A DNA stretch of 64,000 bases from Monoplex corrugatus (lineage: Eukaryota; Mollusca; Gastropoda; Littorinimorpha; Ranellidae), in contig CM060307.1 in assembly GCA_030674185.1 (NCBI GenBank), positions 64,095,653 through 64,159,652 on the forward strand, in the 5' to 3' direction. The notes beneath the pieces were generated by a model, which saw only the letters and a list, made by a program, of their open reading frames with translations, was not told where the DNA came from and did not search any database. This document shows, piece by piece, positions 55,510-64,000 of this stretch. Positions within the stretch are counted from its first letter, which is position 1. The number at the start of each line of letters is the position of its first letter. Made by a program: the position numbers and the translations under genes.

Positions 55510-57870
55510 GAAAAACAAAAAACAACAAAACAACAACAAAAAAGGTGGGCATGGGACTGGAGTGGGGGGGGGGGGGAGATGGGAAGGGGTAGTGGAAGTT
55601 TGAATGTAAGAAAGGGAACAATTACAATTAATAATTCAGAACAATAAGTTAACAGTGTCAATTAATAATAGACAACAATTAATCAACTCTTCATAACAAT
55701 CTGCCAACAGGGATCTGAAAATCAGCTGGACTACCGAAATAATATCATTATTTTTGTTGTAAAGGATATCTCTAGAGTTAGTACATGGAAAATCAAGATT
55801 GTTATTTGTATATGTCGTAAGTAAGATGGGACATTCAAAGAGCAGATGGTGAACAGATAATGCTTTTGAACAAATACATACATTTTGTGAACATTTGTTT
55901 TCCAAGAGTTATGTCTTAGTTTGTATATCAAGGATGCTAGCTGTCTGGGGCAGTTAGGTATCAGGCTTTGGGTATTGGAGAAATTTGTATAAAGTGAACA
56001 TTCTAACACAGAACCAAGTTCATGAACTGACAGTCGTATGTTATGGAATGTTACGGTATTTGCATTATTGGATGCACCGTCTTTAGCTAATTTGTCCGAA
56101 ACTTCATTCCAATGAAGTCCACAATGTGACGGAACCCAGCAAAAATGTATACCAACACCGCTGGATGAAATATAATGTATCAAATGTTTGATCTCAAATA
56201 TAATGTCATTTCGTATTACATTTTCTGTTTGTTTCAAGCTATGTAACACTGATTTAAAGTTACACACAATAGTATATTGCAGATATCGTATGAGAGGCTG
56301 TTCATATAGTTAAGAGCCATCAATATCGCGTATAATTCTGATGTAAAAATAGAGAAGCCTTTACCTATGTAAAAAGATTTTTGTACCTTTAAGGTAGGAA
56401 TAACGAATCCAGCTCCGCTATCAGCTGGTTCTAAAACAGACATGTCTGTGAAAATTTTTAGGTGATAAGGATAACATGTGGTTAAATGAGATTTGATTTC
56501 TGATACTAGAATATTTATTTCTTCTGTTTTATTGAGATTTATGTAGTCTATGTCAAGTTCCCAGGAAGGTATGGATGGAATAAGAGGCATTACTGGAATG
56601 TTATTTACATCAATATTGTTTTTTCTTTGGAGAACATTTGCAAATTTTCGTATAGGTTGAAGAGTATGTACCTTTCGAGCTTTCTGAGGATAGTCAGTTT
56701 CCGAGGTGTATAGTAATTCATCCTTAACTGAGTTCTTTACGGCCAGAGCTCTAATAACATACTTTGTAGTTTGTTACCGCTAATTCACGATAATCTGTAA
56801 GCGGTAATATGTTACTTTCTGTATAAGACTTCATTGTGTTTGTATGAACGGGCACACCGAGAGCCAATTTAATAGCTTTGCTGTCTACACTGTAATTTTT
56901 AAAGAGTGTATTCGAGGCAGTAAACTATACCTCTTGTCCATAGAGCAGTTTCGATCGAACCAAAGAAATCGCTAGTTGTAACATAGTTTGAGTGTCTTGG
57001 CTCCAGGATTGTTTGTTGACTATTTTTAAGAAGTTAAGTCTTTTGTTTTCTATTGTAATTAAATATTCGATATGATGTCTCCAATTTAACTTTCGTGTTA
57101 TGTACACTTCTAGAAATTTAACGGTGGGCTTATAAACAAGTGGAGTACTGTCCAGCGATGACGTAGGGAGAGTTTTGGGGTTTTCACCATTTTTAAAAAG
57201 CATAAGATAAGTCTTTTTACTCGATAACTTCAGACCATTGTCTTTCATGTAATTACTCAGGTTATCAAGATCACATTGGTAGAGCTTTTGTACATGGGTG
57301 ATTGTTCTTTTGTTTGTATTTTTTCGAAGAGTGGTATTCATCCAAATAGCAATATCATCTGCATACTGTACAACATTAGTGTTCATCGACAAATGTTTTG
57401 GTAAATCATAAAAAAGTATACAGAACAGGATGGGGGCTATGATTGACCCCTGAGGGATTCCCATGTCTATGTCTTTAAATGAAGAGTATACAGTCCCTAA
57501 TTTTACACACATTGATCTACAGGATAAAAAGTCTTTAATGTAATAATACATTTTACCTGTTACACCAATGCTCTTTAATTTATAAAGCTGTCTTGAATGC
57601 CACACAGTGTCGTAAGCCTTCTTCACGTCAAAAACGTAGCCAAAGTGCTTTTTTCACGAGAAAATTGTTTTTTTGATTTGACTTGTAAGTTTTACTAAAT
57701 GATCTGTTGTACATCGCCCTTTCCTAAATCCTGCCTGATGAGATGGAATAATATCATTTCGCTCACAATAATGGAACAAACGCTTCTGGATTATCTTTTC
57801 CATCAGTTTCCCAACATGAGAAGTTAAAGCTATTGGTCTATAACTGTCAATACGTGACCTTGATTTGCCT
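55508..57870 (-). pseudogene. I/Jockey-like LINE with RNase H, 5'-truncated
   Basis: From about 57870 down: LTSHVGKLMEKIIQKRLFHY, QAGFRKGRCTTDHLVKLT, VFDVKKAYDTVWHSRQLYKL (catalytic Asp), MGIPQGSIIAPILFCILFYD, VQYADDIAIWM (catalytic box) and VKFLEVYITRKLNWRHH. Then RNase H: LKIFTDMSVLEPADSGAGF, FTSELYAILMALNYM, HFCWVPSHCGLHWNEVSDKL. The C-terminal region has a CSQNVCICSKALSVHHLLF Cys/His block, and the 3' UTR includes a C-run. In-frame stops (for example after KKTIFS) and frameshifts inactivate it. It is the same superfamily as the element at 21257-23746 and is truncated at nearly the same RT position. Confidence 0.9.
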
Positions 57871-58575
57871 TCCTTAACTCAGCTTAACTCAACTTAAGAG
57901 TAATATGCTTGGTTTTGCTTAAGGTGCCAGCTGTTTCATTCAGTTTATCAAACCTAGAAATAAGTATGTAAAATATCATTGAAAGTATATCTATATATTT
58001 TTTCATCAACCTCACCATGCAGTATGAAAGTAGAATGGAGGAAGCCCTATGTACATGACCACATACGTATGATTACATATACACAACGAAATGAAAGAAC
58101 ATAGTAAAAGCCAAGTTGACAGTATATTAGGATGGGCCTTGAGTGTATATTCCTAGTGTTTGTAATCTCACAACACACCCAGCAGAGTGCATTAGACAAA
58201 CATATTTTAAAGATGACAGAGGAAGAATATCTGGGAAAAATGCACGTGAAAGGGCTGCAAAGAAAGAAAAGGAGATAACCAAAGTGATCAGAGACAGAAA
58301 GACAAGAGTGCAGCTGCTAAATTGATGGTAGCTAGATTTGTGAGGTGTCCTCGTTTAAGAGAAGACCCTGGTCCACCCGTATGTGTATGGGTACCCAACC
58401 CTCTGTAGGTATGGGTAAGGTTTGAGCACTTGGGTAGATTAGACGAGAACCACTCTTTCAAGGCTGGTCCTGAGAGCAATTGAGGTTTCCAATACCTCAC
58501 TATCCGATGACCACTCTTATTTGTTAAAACCTTGGAGAAAACCTTTATCATTACCGAAACAAAATAAACTCTTAC
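57871..58575. other. Probable first intron of the VWC gene; no further exon seen
   Basis: I looked on the minus strand for another C-x2-C-x-C ... C-C exon and found none down to the LINE at 57870. A plus-strand frame at 58143-58325 ends in a charged segment (GRISGKNARERAAKKEKEI) that I cannot assign. Confidence 0.5.
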
Positions 58576-58831
58576 CATTAGAACAGGACGGGCAGCACTG
58601 GTCAGGATAATACTTAGGGTCCACACAATGAAGCATGGGACAGTCCACGATGGCACAAGACACTCGCCCATTGTGACATCGGCAAGGGCTGCAGGGGTCC
58701 GCCTGGAAATCTCCTTCAGGGTATCACTTGCCCTCATACTGACATCCAGGTTGTTGAGTCATTCGAGGAATCTTGGAACACTTGACAACCGTAACGAGAA
58801 AGATCAGACTGAAAATTGGTGCTAACTTCAT
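58576..58831 (-). pseudogene. Signal peptide + VWC domain, first exon, with in-frame TGA
   Basis: The 256-nt coding exon runs from ATG at 58831 to a TAATG/GTAAGAG donor (phase 1). Residues 1-18 are MKLAPIFSLIFLVTVVKC, a typical signal peptide. After a short linker comes one VWC module with all ten cysteines in order: GCQYEGK, then codon 36, YPEGDFQADPCSPCRCHNGR, VSCAIVDCPMLHC, VDPKYYPDQCCPSC. VWC modules are secreted cysteine-rich domains found in BMP-binding proteins and many extracellular proteins; phase-1 exon borders are usual for them. Codon 36 (58726-58724) is TGA, although the sequence on both sides is perfectly conserved. The commonest route would be CGA(Arg) or TGG(Trp) to TGA. Later exons lie to the left and were not found. 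It is a null allele, recent pseudogene or sequence error; Sec is unlikely. Confidence 0.85.
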
Positions 58832-58922
58832 TTTGAGATGGAGCAGAATCGTTCAGTGAGAAAGACAAGAATTATGTTGAACGTTTCGAGCACGATTCAA
58901 ATTTCTGTCCTTAATTCTGAAG

Positions 58923-58930
58923 CTTTTATA
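58923..58930 (-). promoter_or_regulatory. TATA box of the VWC gene
   Basis: TATAAAAG on the minus strand, in the context GCTTATAAAAGC, 92 bp upstream of the ATG at 58831. A start about 30 bp downstream would leave a 5' UTR of some 65 nt. Not experimentally supported. Confidence 0.6.
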
Positions 58931-59038
58931 AGCAATACAAATCTGTGTCAAACTTAATTATTTATTTATCTATTTATTTTGTTTGGTTGAATTTGAAGAC
59001 GTTTGGATCCAACGAATAACGATGACAGTAAAGATAAG

Positions 59039-59090
59039 AGAAAGAGAGAGAGAGAGTGAGAGAGAAAGAGGGAGAGAGAGAGAGAGTCAA
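59039..59090. repeat. (GA)n tract
   Basis: Interrupted GA repeat upstream of the VWC promoter. Confidence 0.92.
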
Positions 59091-59119
59091 GACATACTGA
59101 CATTTCTTTTACGTTTATT

Positions 59120-59360
59120 TTCACGCGGGCTGGCTCTTTCAATAGAGCCCTGGACTCAAGATCTGAAATGTCGAGTTCAATCCCAGCTTGCCATGATATA
59201 AAAAACAACGGTCTGTTCACTGTCCATCTTAATGTTTCCATCATTCTGGGTAGTGTCACTTTAGTGTTTCTTGAGTCCCTCTTCCCATTCCCAATTTCAA
59301 GACTTTGTCAGTGCATCGAGTTTTGTACAGGCTTGGGCAATCTGCCACTGACATAATTGC
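59120..59360 (+). mobile_element. tRNA-derived SINE
   Basis: The head has GGCTCTTTCAATAGAGCCCT (A-box region) and ATGTCGAGTTCAATCCCAGC (B box). Part of the body (ATTTCAAGACTTTGTCAGTG then CATC) recurs at about 62660 (ATTTCAAGACCATGTCAGAG then CATC), same orientation. Confidence 0.72.
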
Positions 59361-59498
59361 CGGCATGTGGATTTATCTGAAGGCGATAAATCCAACTCTA
59401 AACAAATTCTGAAATCTTAATATTGATTTTAATACAAATTGAAGTAATTGCCGTCCCAAAGACAAACCAGTATCAGTGAAACCCTTTTGATTACTACT

Positions 59499-59820
59499 TT
59501 CAGTTTCAGTTTCAGTTTCTCAAGATGGTGTTTCCTTGCTCGGAACAAATTCTATAAGCACTAACGTGATAGATGCCATGTGCATGGTGATCATGGTACG
59601 TGCCTGAAGCCTGCAAATAAAGTCATGAGCTGGCCAGGTCCTGAGGTCCCACCTAGTCTATGTTTTACCTAACTTATTTTATACCAGCATTGTATCTAAC
59701 AACAAAACAAAAACAAAAACCCACTTGTGGCCCATCTGAGCATGGAACCCATGACCCCTGAGTTATCAGTATTGTGATCTAACCATCTGAGCTAATGTGG
59801 CCATTACTAATTTCCTGTAA
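59499..59820 (-). mobile_element. tRNA-derived SINE with (CTGAAA)n tail
   Basis: On the minus strand the head at about 59815 reads GCCACATTAGCTCAGATGG (a perfect A box, TAGCTCAGATGG), then CATGGGTTCCATGCTC (degenerate B box). The other end is (CTGAAA)n next to a block shared with 4527-4610. The head-to-tail order shows that the CTGAAA repeat is the 3' tail. Confidence 0.78.
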
Positions 59821-60279
59821 GGCTAAATACACATTTGACGACATCTTATGGTTAGTCTCACTACAAGTGAGAATGGTCTTCAGAAAAGGAACATATCTGT
59901 TGGCTGTGACTTACATTTTCTATGGCTTCTCATTGATCATGCCTTCAAGCCACTCATCACTTTTGGCTCATTAATTATCAAATCCAGGTATAGTCTATAG
60001 TCGTTCTTGTTTCAGGAGCCTTGAAATATTAACGCCAAGTCGCATTGAGACCACCAGCATGAGGAGACTCCATGCTTATCCCTTATCTTTTCATTCATGT
60101 TCAGTGGTGCCTGTTCTGATTCAAGAGACACAGTTGTTTTTGTTTTATTCTTCTTTACCCCTTAAGAATTTTTTTGTTTTACTCTTTTTTACTCTTTAAG
60201 TTGATGCTCTCACTGGTATTCTAAACATGTGAATATGGAAAATTGAACGCTCACTTTAGTAGTTTACTTTCAGTATGCT
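59821..60279. other. Intergenic, no gene seen
   Basis: No domain or repeat family recognised. Confidence 0.45.
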
Positions 60280-60735
60280 GATATACAAATGCCTATCAAT
60301 GAACATCAGGAAGAGAGTTTTTGAGTAAAGGTTGTGAGGCGTGAACAGTCAGCACGCAATGTCAGAAAACAAAATTGAGGCAACTGAAAACTGGTTTCTG
60401 AGAAGAATGTTGAAAGTTCCATGGACAGCAAAGAAAACAAACGAGACAGTCTTGAAGGAGGCAGACACAAGAAGATCATTAATAAAGATTTGGAAAAGAC
60501 AAGCAACATGTATAGGACATTTTATGAGTCAAAGAGAAATTAGAGCACCTAGTCACAATAGGAAAGCTGGAGGGAAAAAGAAAATCAGGCACACACAGGG
60601 TGAAAATATTGGATGGACTTGCATTGTGGCTGAGGACAGAGAGGGTGGGAGATGAACTTGCAGGGGCAAAAGATAGATTCATATGGAGGGCCATGACTGC
60701 CAAAGCCATGCAGTAGGGTACATGATGATGCTGAT
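60280..60735 (+). pseudogene. RTE/BovB-like LINE, 3' fragment (family of 32395-34640)
   Basis: Encodes ENWFLRRMLKVPWTAKKTNE, TVLKEADTRRSLI and CIGHFMSQREIRAPSH. It runs parallel to 34230-34640 at the nucleotide level and ends in an imperfect (ATG)n. Frameshifts throughout. Confidence 0.88.
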
Positions 60736-60739
60736 GCTG

Positions 60740-61744
60740 ATCTTCTTTTAATTTGATTTTTTTTTTGGGGGGGGGGGGGTTGAGTTTTGATTATCTGTTG
60801 GTATGTCCTAGACATTTGTTATAGCCTAATCATGAAAAACACTACTGCTGTACATGTAAGTCTCTAAGAAGCGCCAGAGACAAACGTCATGTTTCAATTA
60901 CATGAACATGAAAGGGGATTTGTGTCATGACATCCTTTGTACTAAATCTTCACTCTTTGTAGTATACCATCGTTTTAAACTTTGTAGACAACATGATATA
61001 TGTTTATTCATGACAAGGTGCTACATTAAATTAAAATTGTATGACTTGTGTTTAACACCTTATTGTCATTATTCACACATTGTCAGTTTATAATCTGGCG
61101 CAGTTGTTTAATATTGTGGAGCTTAAACTTTCAAAGAAAAGAATCTTCTTTTGTAAAGGTGAAATAAAGAAAGGATAATATCTATCTTTTTATACATGTG
61201 CCCCAAAAACATATTGTACATGTGATGGTGCTGGACTGGTGAGGCGCAAGACTGGAGAGAAAAGTGCAGGTGGTATGGCAGCCTGACAATGAAGACCCAG
61301 AAAAGTCAAAGCTGATGTTAATCTTTCTTTATTTCCCAACTGCTCATGACCAGACCAGACAACTGATTGATTGATTTGGATCAGTTTTTACGTCGGCACC
61401 CACCTCTGGTGATATGGCCGACGGGGATAACCATCCCAGGGAAGTGGTGGAAGGGGGACTTACCCAATCCTATACTGAGACCACCAGAACAACAATGGGA
61501 CAGTACACCCTTTAACCAATAAGTATCAATGTGATTTTCACCCTATCATTATTAATCACTCACTGAGTCGTGACTCACTGATGGTAAAACACTGTATCCA
61601 ATTTTGATTAGCTGTCATCATGGCAAGGCATCTAAAGCTTCCATCTGGAAGCATCCTCCTGTCCTTCAATCTTCCTTCACACAAAGAGAGACGAACCCTT
61701 AACGTCGGCTTGTGTCTCTCAGTTGATAGAATCTTGGAATCAAC
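60740..61744. other. Intergenic, no gene seen
   Basis: T- and G-homopolymers at 60758-60778. The segment 61375-61520 is relatively G/C-rich (GATATGGCCGACGGGGATAA) and may be a repeat of unknown family. Nothing coding recognised. Confidence 0.45.
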
Positions 61745-61955
61745 ATCTGATGTCGTCATCATCATCATGTGCCCTGCCGCATGGCTTTGGTGCTTATGAA
61801 TATATCCCTTGTCGATGCAAGTACATCTTCCATCCTCTCTGTCCTCAGCCACCTGTATGTCTGTCCAATATTTTCTCCCTGGGTCTACCTGGTGTACTCT
61901 TTCCCTCCAGCTTTCCTGTTGCCATGGTCAGCCAAAATAGGAAATACATCTTATA
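61745..61955 (-). pseudogene. RTE/BovB-like LINE, 3' terminus (family of 32395-34640)
   Basis: On the minus strand the end of the C-terminal region (GGCTGAGGACAGAGAGGATG, then GAAGATGTACTTGCATCGAC) and the terminal AAGCCATGCGGCAGGGCACA, then TGATGATGATGA, match the 3' end at 34530-34640. Confidence 0.82.
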
Positions 61956-62118
61956 GCGACTTCCATCCTTGCAGGCAACTTTAAAACTGTAGTAGTAGTA
62001 GTAGGTACTGGCTTTCAATGACCTAGGCCTTGCAGCCTATTTACGTCCCCTCTTTCTCAATTATTTCTAATACAGGTGTTAAAATGTGCATTTTCTTTTT
62101 GTTTGCATAAGCCTAATC

Positions 62119-62414
62119 AGGCCTTTAATCATCATAATCGATGAAAAGTTCTTTGAATTTTGGAATTTCGTCCAAAAAATTCTTGAATTTGTTAGTATCT
62201 TGCGCAAATTTTATGTTAGTTGGGAGATTATTCCACAAAGGGGCTACTCGATGTGAAAAAGAAAACTTCCTTGTGTTAGTACGACAGTGCTGAATAAATA
62301 TCTTTCCTTCCTTGTTTCTTGTGATATTACATTGTGAAACAGAAAAGAGTGAGTCAACACAAATATTATCAACTCCATTAAATATCTTATATGTTTGAAT
62401 AAGGTCACCTCTTG
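62119..62414 (-). pseudogene. CR1-like RT C-terminus, 5'-truncated
   Basis: On the minus strand, from about 62414 to a natural stop at 62125: [60 protein letters not shown] and NKFKNFLDEIPKFKELF. The 'R-x-x-x-F-S-x-R-v-x-x-x-W-N-x-L-P' block is the usual C-terminus of CR1-group LINEs. The frame is open over about 97 residues; only the truncation (in a CCAA repeat) makes it dead. Confidence 0.88.
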
Positions 62415-62418
62415 TCCA

Positions 62419-62523
62419 AACCAACCAATCAACCAACCAACCAACCAACCAACCAACAACCAACAAACAACCAACCAACCAACCAACCAACCAACCAACC
62501 AACCAACAAACAAACAAACAAAA
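62419..62523. repeat. (CCAA)n/(AACA)n microsatellite
   Basis: Tetranucleotide repeat at the 5' truncation point of the CR1-like fragment. Confidence 0.95.
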
Positions 62524-62529
62524 AACAAA

Positions 62530-63140
62530 CATTTTCTCTCTGTCTCTTTCTGTCTCTGTCTGGCCTGTTGGCTGCTCGTCTTAATGATCCACGTGTTGTG
62601 TTGGTGTTAGTTTGGTATTTCATTGGTTCTCCATGCCCCACGTCTTCGCCCAGTACTCCATTTCAAGACCATGTCAGAGCATCATGGTCCCCCTCTGAGG
62701 ATGCCGGGAGCTCTTTCAATATAAATAGTATCTCCCACCTTCTGGAAATTGTGTCCTAGAAATGTCCTCTTTTCTGTCACTCTCTTTGTTTCTGCCTTAT
62801 TCCTTTGCTTTCTGTCATTTCTTCCAATCATGTTTTGCCTGAATGGTCCAATTCATCTGTGTGTTCGATAAATTTTACGTACTTTTTGTTAGGATAGATA
62901 GTTGGATACACATATTAAGTGTGTTTTGGCTCAAGGGAGGTGCGATATGCGGAAGCAGTTTTAGATAATTCATGCCCGATTTTACAATGTTTTGGTGTAC
63001 TTAGGTATGCTTGTATTTGTATTCAGGTGTGTTTTTCAATTCCCCTGTGTGATAAATTCGACGGAGTGGTCAACGGTTGGGGCATGTCCTCAGATTATGT
63101 GTCCGAATGCGCTGATATGTGTACTTAATTTTCTTTTGAA
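62530..63140. other. Intergenic, no gene seen
   Basis: 62640-62720 carries the partial SINE similarity to 59300. The rest is unrecognised. Confidence 0.45.
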
Positions 63141-63144
63141 GTTT

Positions 63145-63215
63145 TGTATGTTTTGAAGCAGTTATAGCCCTGATATGGCTCCACTCAATCGGCTGGGCTT
63201 TAAACAACAATAACA
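63145..63215 (-). repeat. Dispersed GCCCAGCCGA repeat, copy 3
   Basis: On the minus strand: TTTAAAGCCCAGCCGATTGA, then GTGGAGCCATATCAGGGCTA. Compare copies at 735-800 and 35735-35870. Sequence up to 63510 is unrecognised. Confidence 0.65.
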
Positions 63216-63517
63216 TAACATAAGAGAGCATCAGGGGAGAGGTCTTATGAACAGGATTAAAGAATCTGCTATATAGTATTGGTACATTTGTGTAGAGCGC
63301 ATATGGCGTAAATGTCCCAGTGCGTTAACTGAACACACTTAAACTCAGCATTGAATTCAAAATGGAGATTGGTTCATATCAATCAAGAGGAAGCTTTCCA
63401 ATCGATCAGACTTGTCTGATAAAGATCCCTCCATGAACAGTAAAGAAATCCTACATCATATGTTTTACCTCAACGCGAGTGCGCAAATAGATAGGCTACG
63501 CACACATATAACAAGAT

Positions 63518-63519
63518 AC

Positions 63520-63592
<73 letters not shown>

Positions 63593-63691
63593 CACACACA
63601 ACAACACACACATACACACTACACACACACAACACACAGGCTCAGACACAATACACAGCTCCCTCCTACACACACACACAACACACACACA

Positions 63692-63735
<44 letters not shown>
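63518..63735. repeat. (CA)n microsatellite
   Basis: About 220 bp, with short interruptions. The remaining 63736-64000 shows no feature. Confidence 0.95.
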
Positions 63736-64000
63736 CACAGACACCATGGTTGGTAATTTGAACATATATTCCTTCCCTTTTCCTTCCATTTTCCTTCCAT
63801 TTTTCTACATTATACAAAAGATAACCAGATGGTAGGCTACAGAGGGAAAAACATGGTACAAATCGTTTTTGGAAAAATAGAACACACAACACTGACACAG
63901 TAGTGTGCTAGATAAAGACTATCAAAGCGAAACGTGGAGGTGTGTATCCTACCAACATCTGTTGTAGCCATCGTACCTTATCTTTGTAGAAACTTGCATG

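Noticed and set aside
58143..58325. Small plus-strand gene
   Set aside because: 60 codons with a charged C-terminal half, but no promoter, splice context or recognisable domain.
58724..58726. Selenocysteine codon in the VWC exon
   Set aside because: Not supported: the position between Cys1 and Cys2 is not a cysteine in this domain family and no SECIS element is visible in the window. Kept only as a remote alternative.

Overview
The window is animal nuclear DNA, most likely from a gastropod mollusc and probably a caenogastropod. The evidence is introns with GT/AG splice sites, very abundant (CA)n/(GA)n microsatellites, several tRNA-derived SINEs of types I associate with gastropod genomes, and a mixed population of non-LTR retrotransposons (L1/Tx1-like, RTE-like, CR1/Rex-like, and I/Jockey-like with RNase H), Tc1-like elements and a Mutator-like element. 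Species is not determined. Most long open frames are either mobile-element genes or artefacts of microsatellites. The host coding sequence I can support is two genes, both on the minus strand.

Host gene 1 (about 25.5 to 2.8 kb, minus) is an M28-family zinc metallopeptidase. Six exons (25534-25335, 23919-23811, 11271-11140, 9167-8989, 6436-6293, 2932-2818) have consistent splice phases. Together they carry all the metal ligands and the catalytic Glu of the family. The first exon (signal peptide) and the last exon were not found. Its introns hold most of the repeats of the left 25 kb: a 0.5-kb minisatellite, a 0.94-kb polypurine tract, two near-identical 1613-bp Tc1-like elements in opposite orientation, an L1-like ORF2 remnant, an L1-type ORF1 remnant, and an RNase H-bearing LINE whose 5' part is inverted.

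Host gene 2 (58.83 kb, minus) starts with an exon encoding a signal peptide and one complete ten-cysteine von Willebrand factor C (VWC) domain. It has a TATA box 92 bp upstream and a good splice donor. Codon 36 is TGA, so this copy is a null allele, a young pseudogene, an assembly error or something stranger.

The rest, 26-50 kb and 59-64 kb, is a patchwork of retrotransposon fragments and simple repeats. Two elements stand out. One is an almost intact full-length RTE-like retrotransposon (46533-49796, minus) with a perfect 13-bp target-site duplication and one frameshift. The other is a 3.7-kb Mutator-like element (about 50028-53753, plus) encoding a FLYWCH-plus-MULE transposase in three exons; its ends are arrays of a 16-bp unit in inverted orientation. 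No bacterial-type operon, CRISPR array, rRNA or bona fide tRNA gene is visible.
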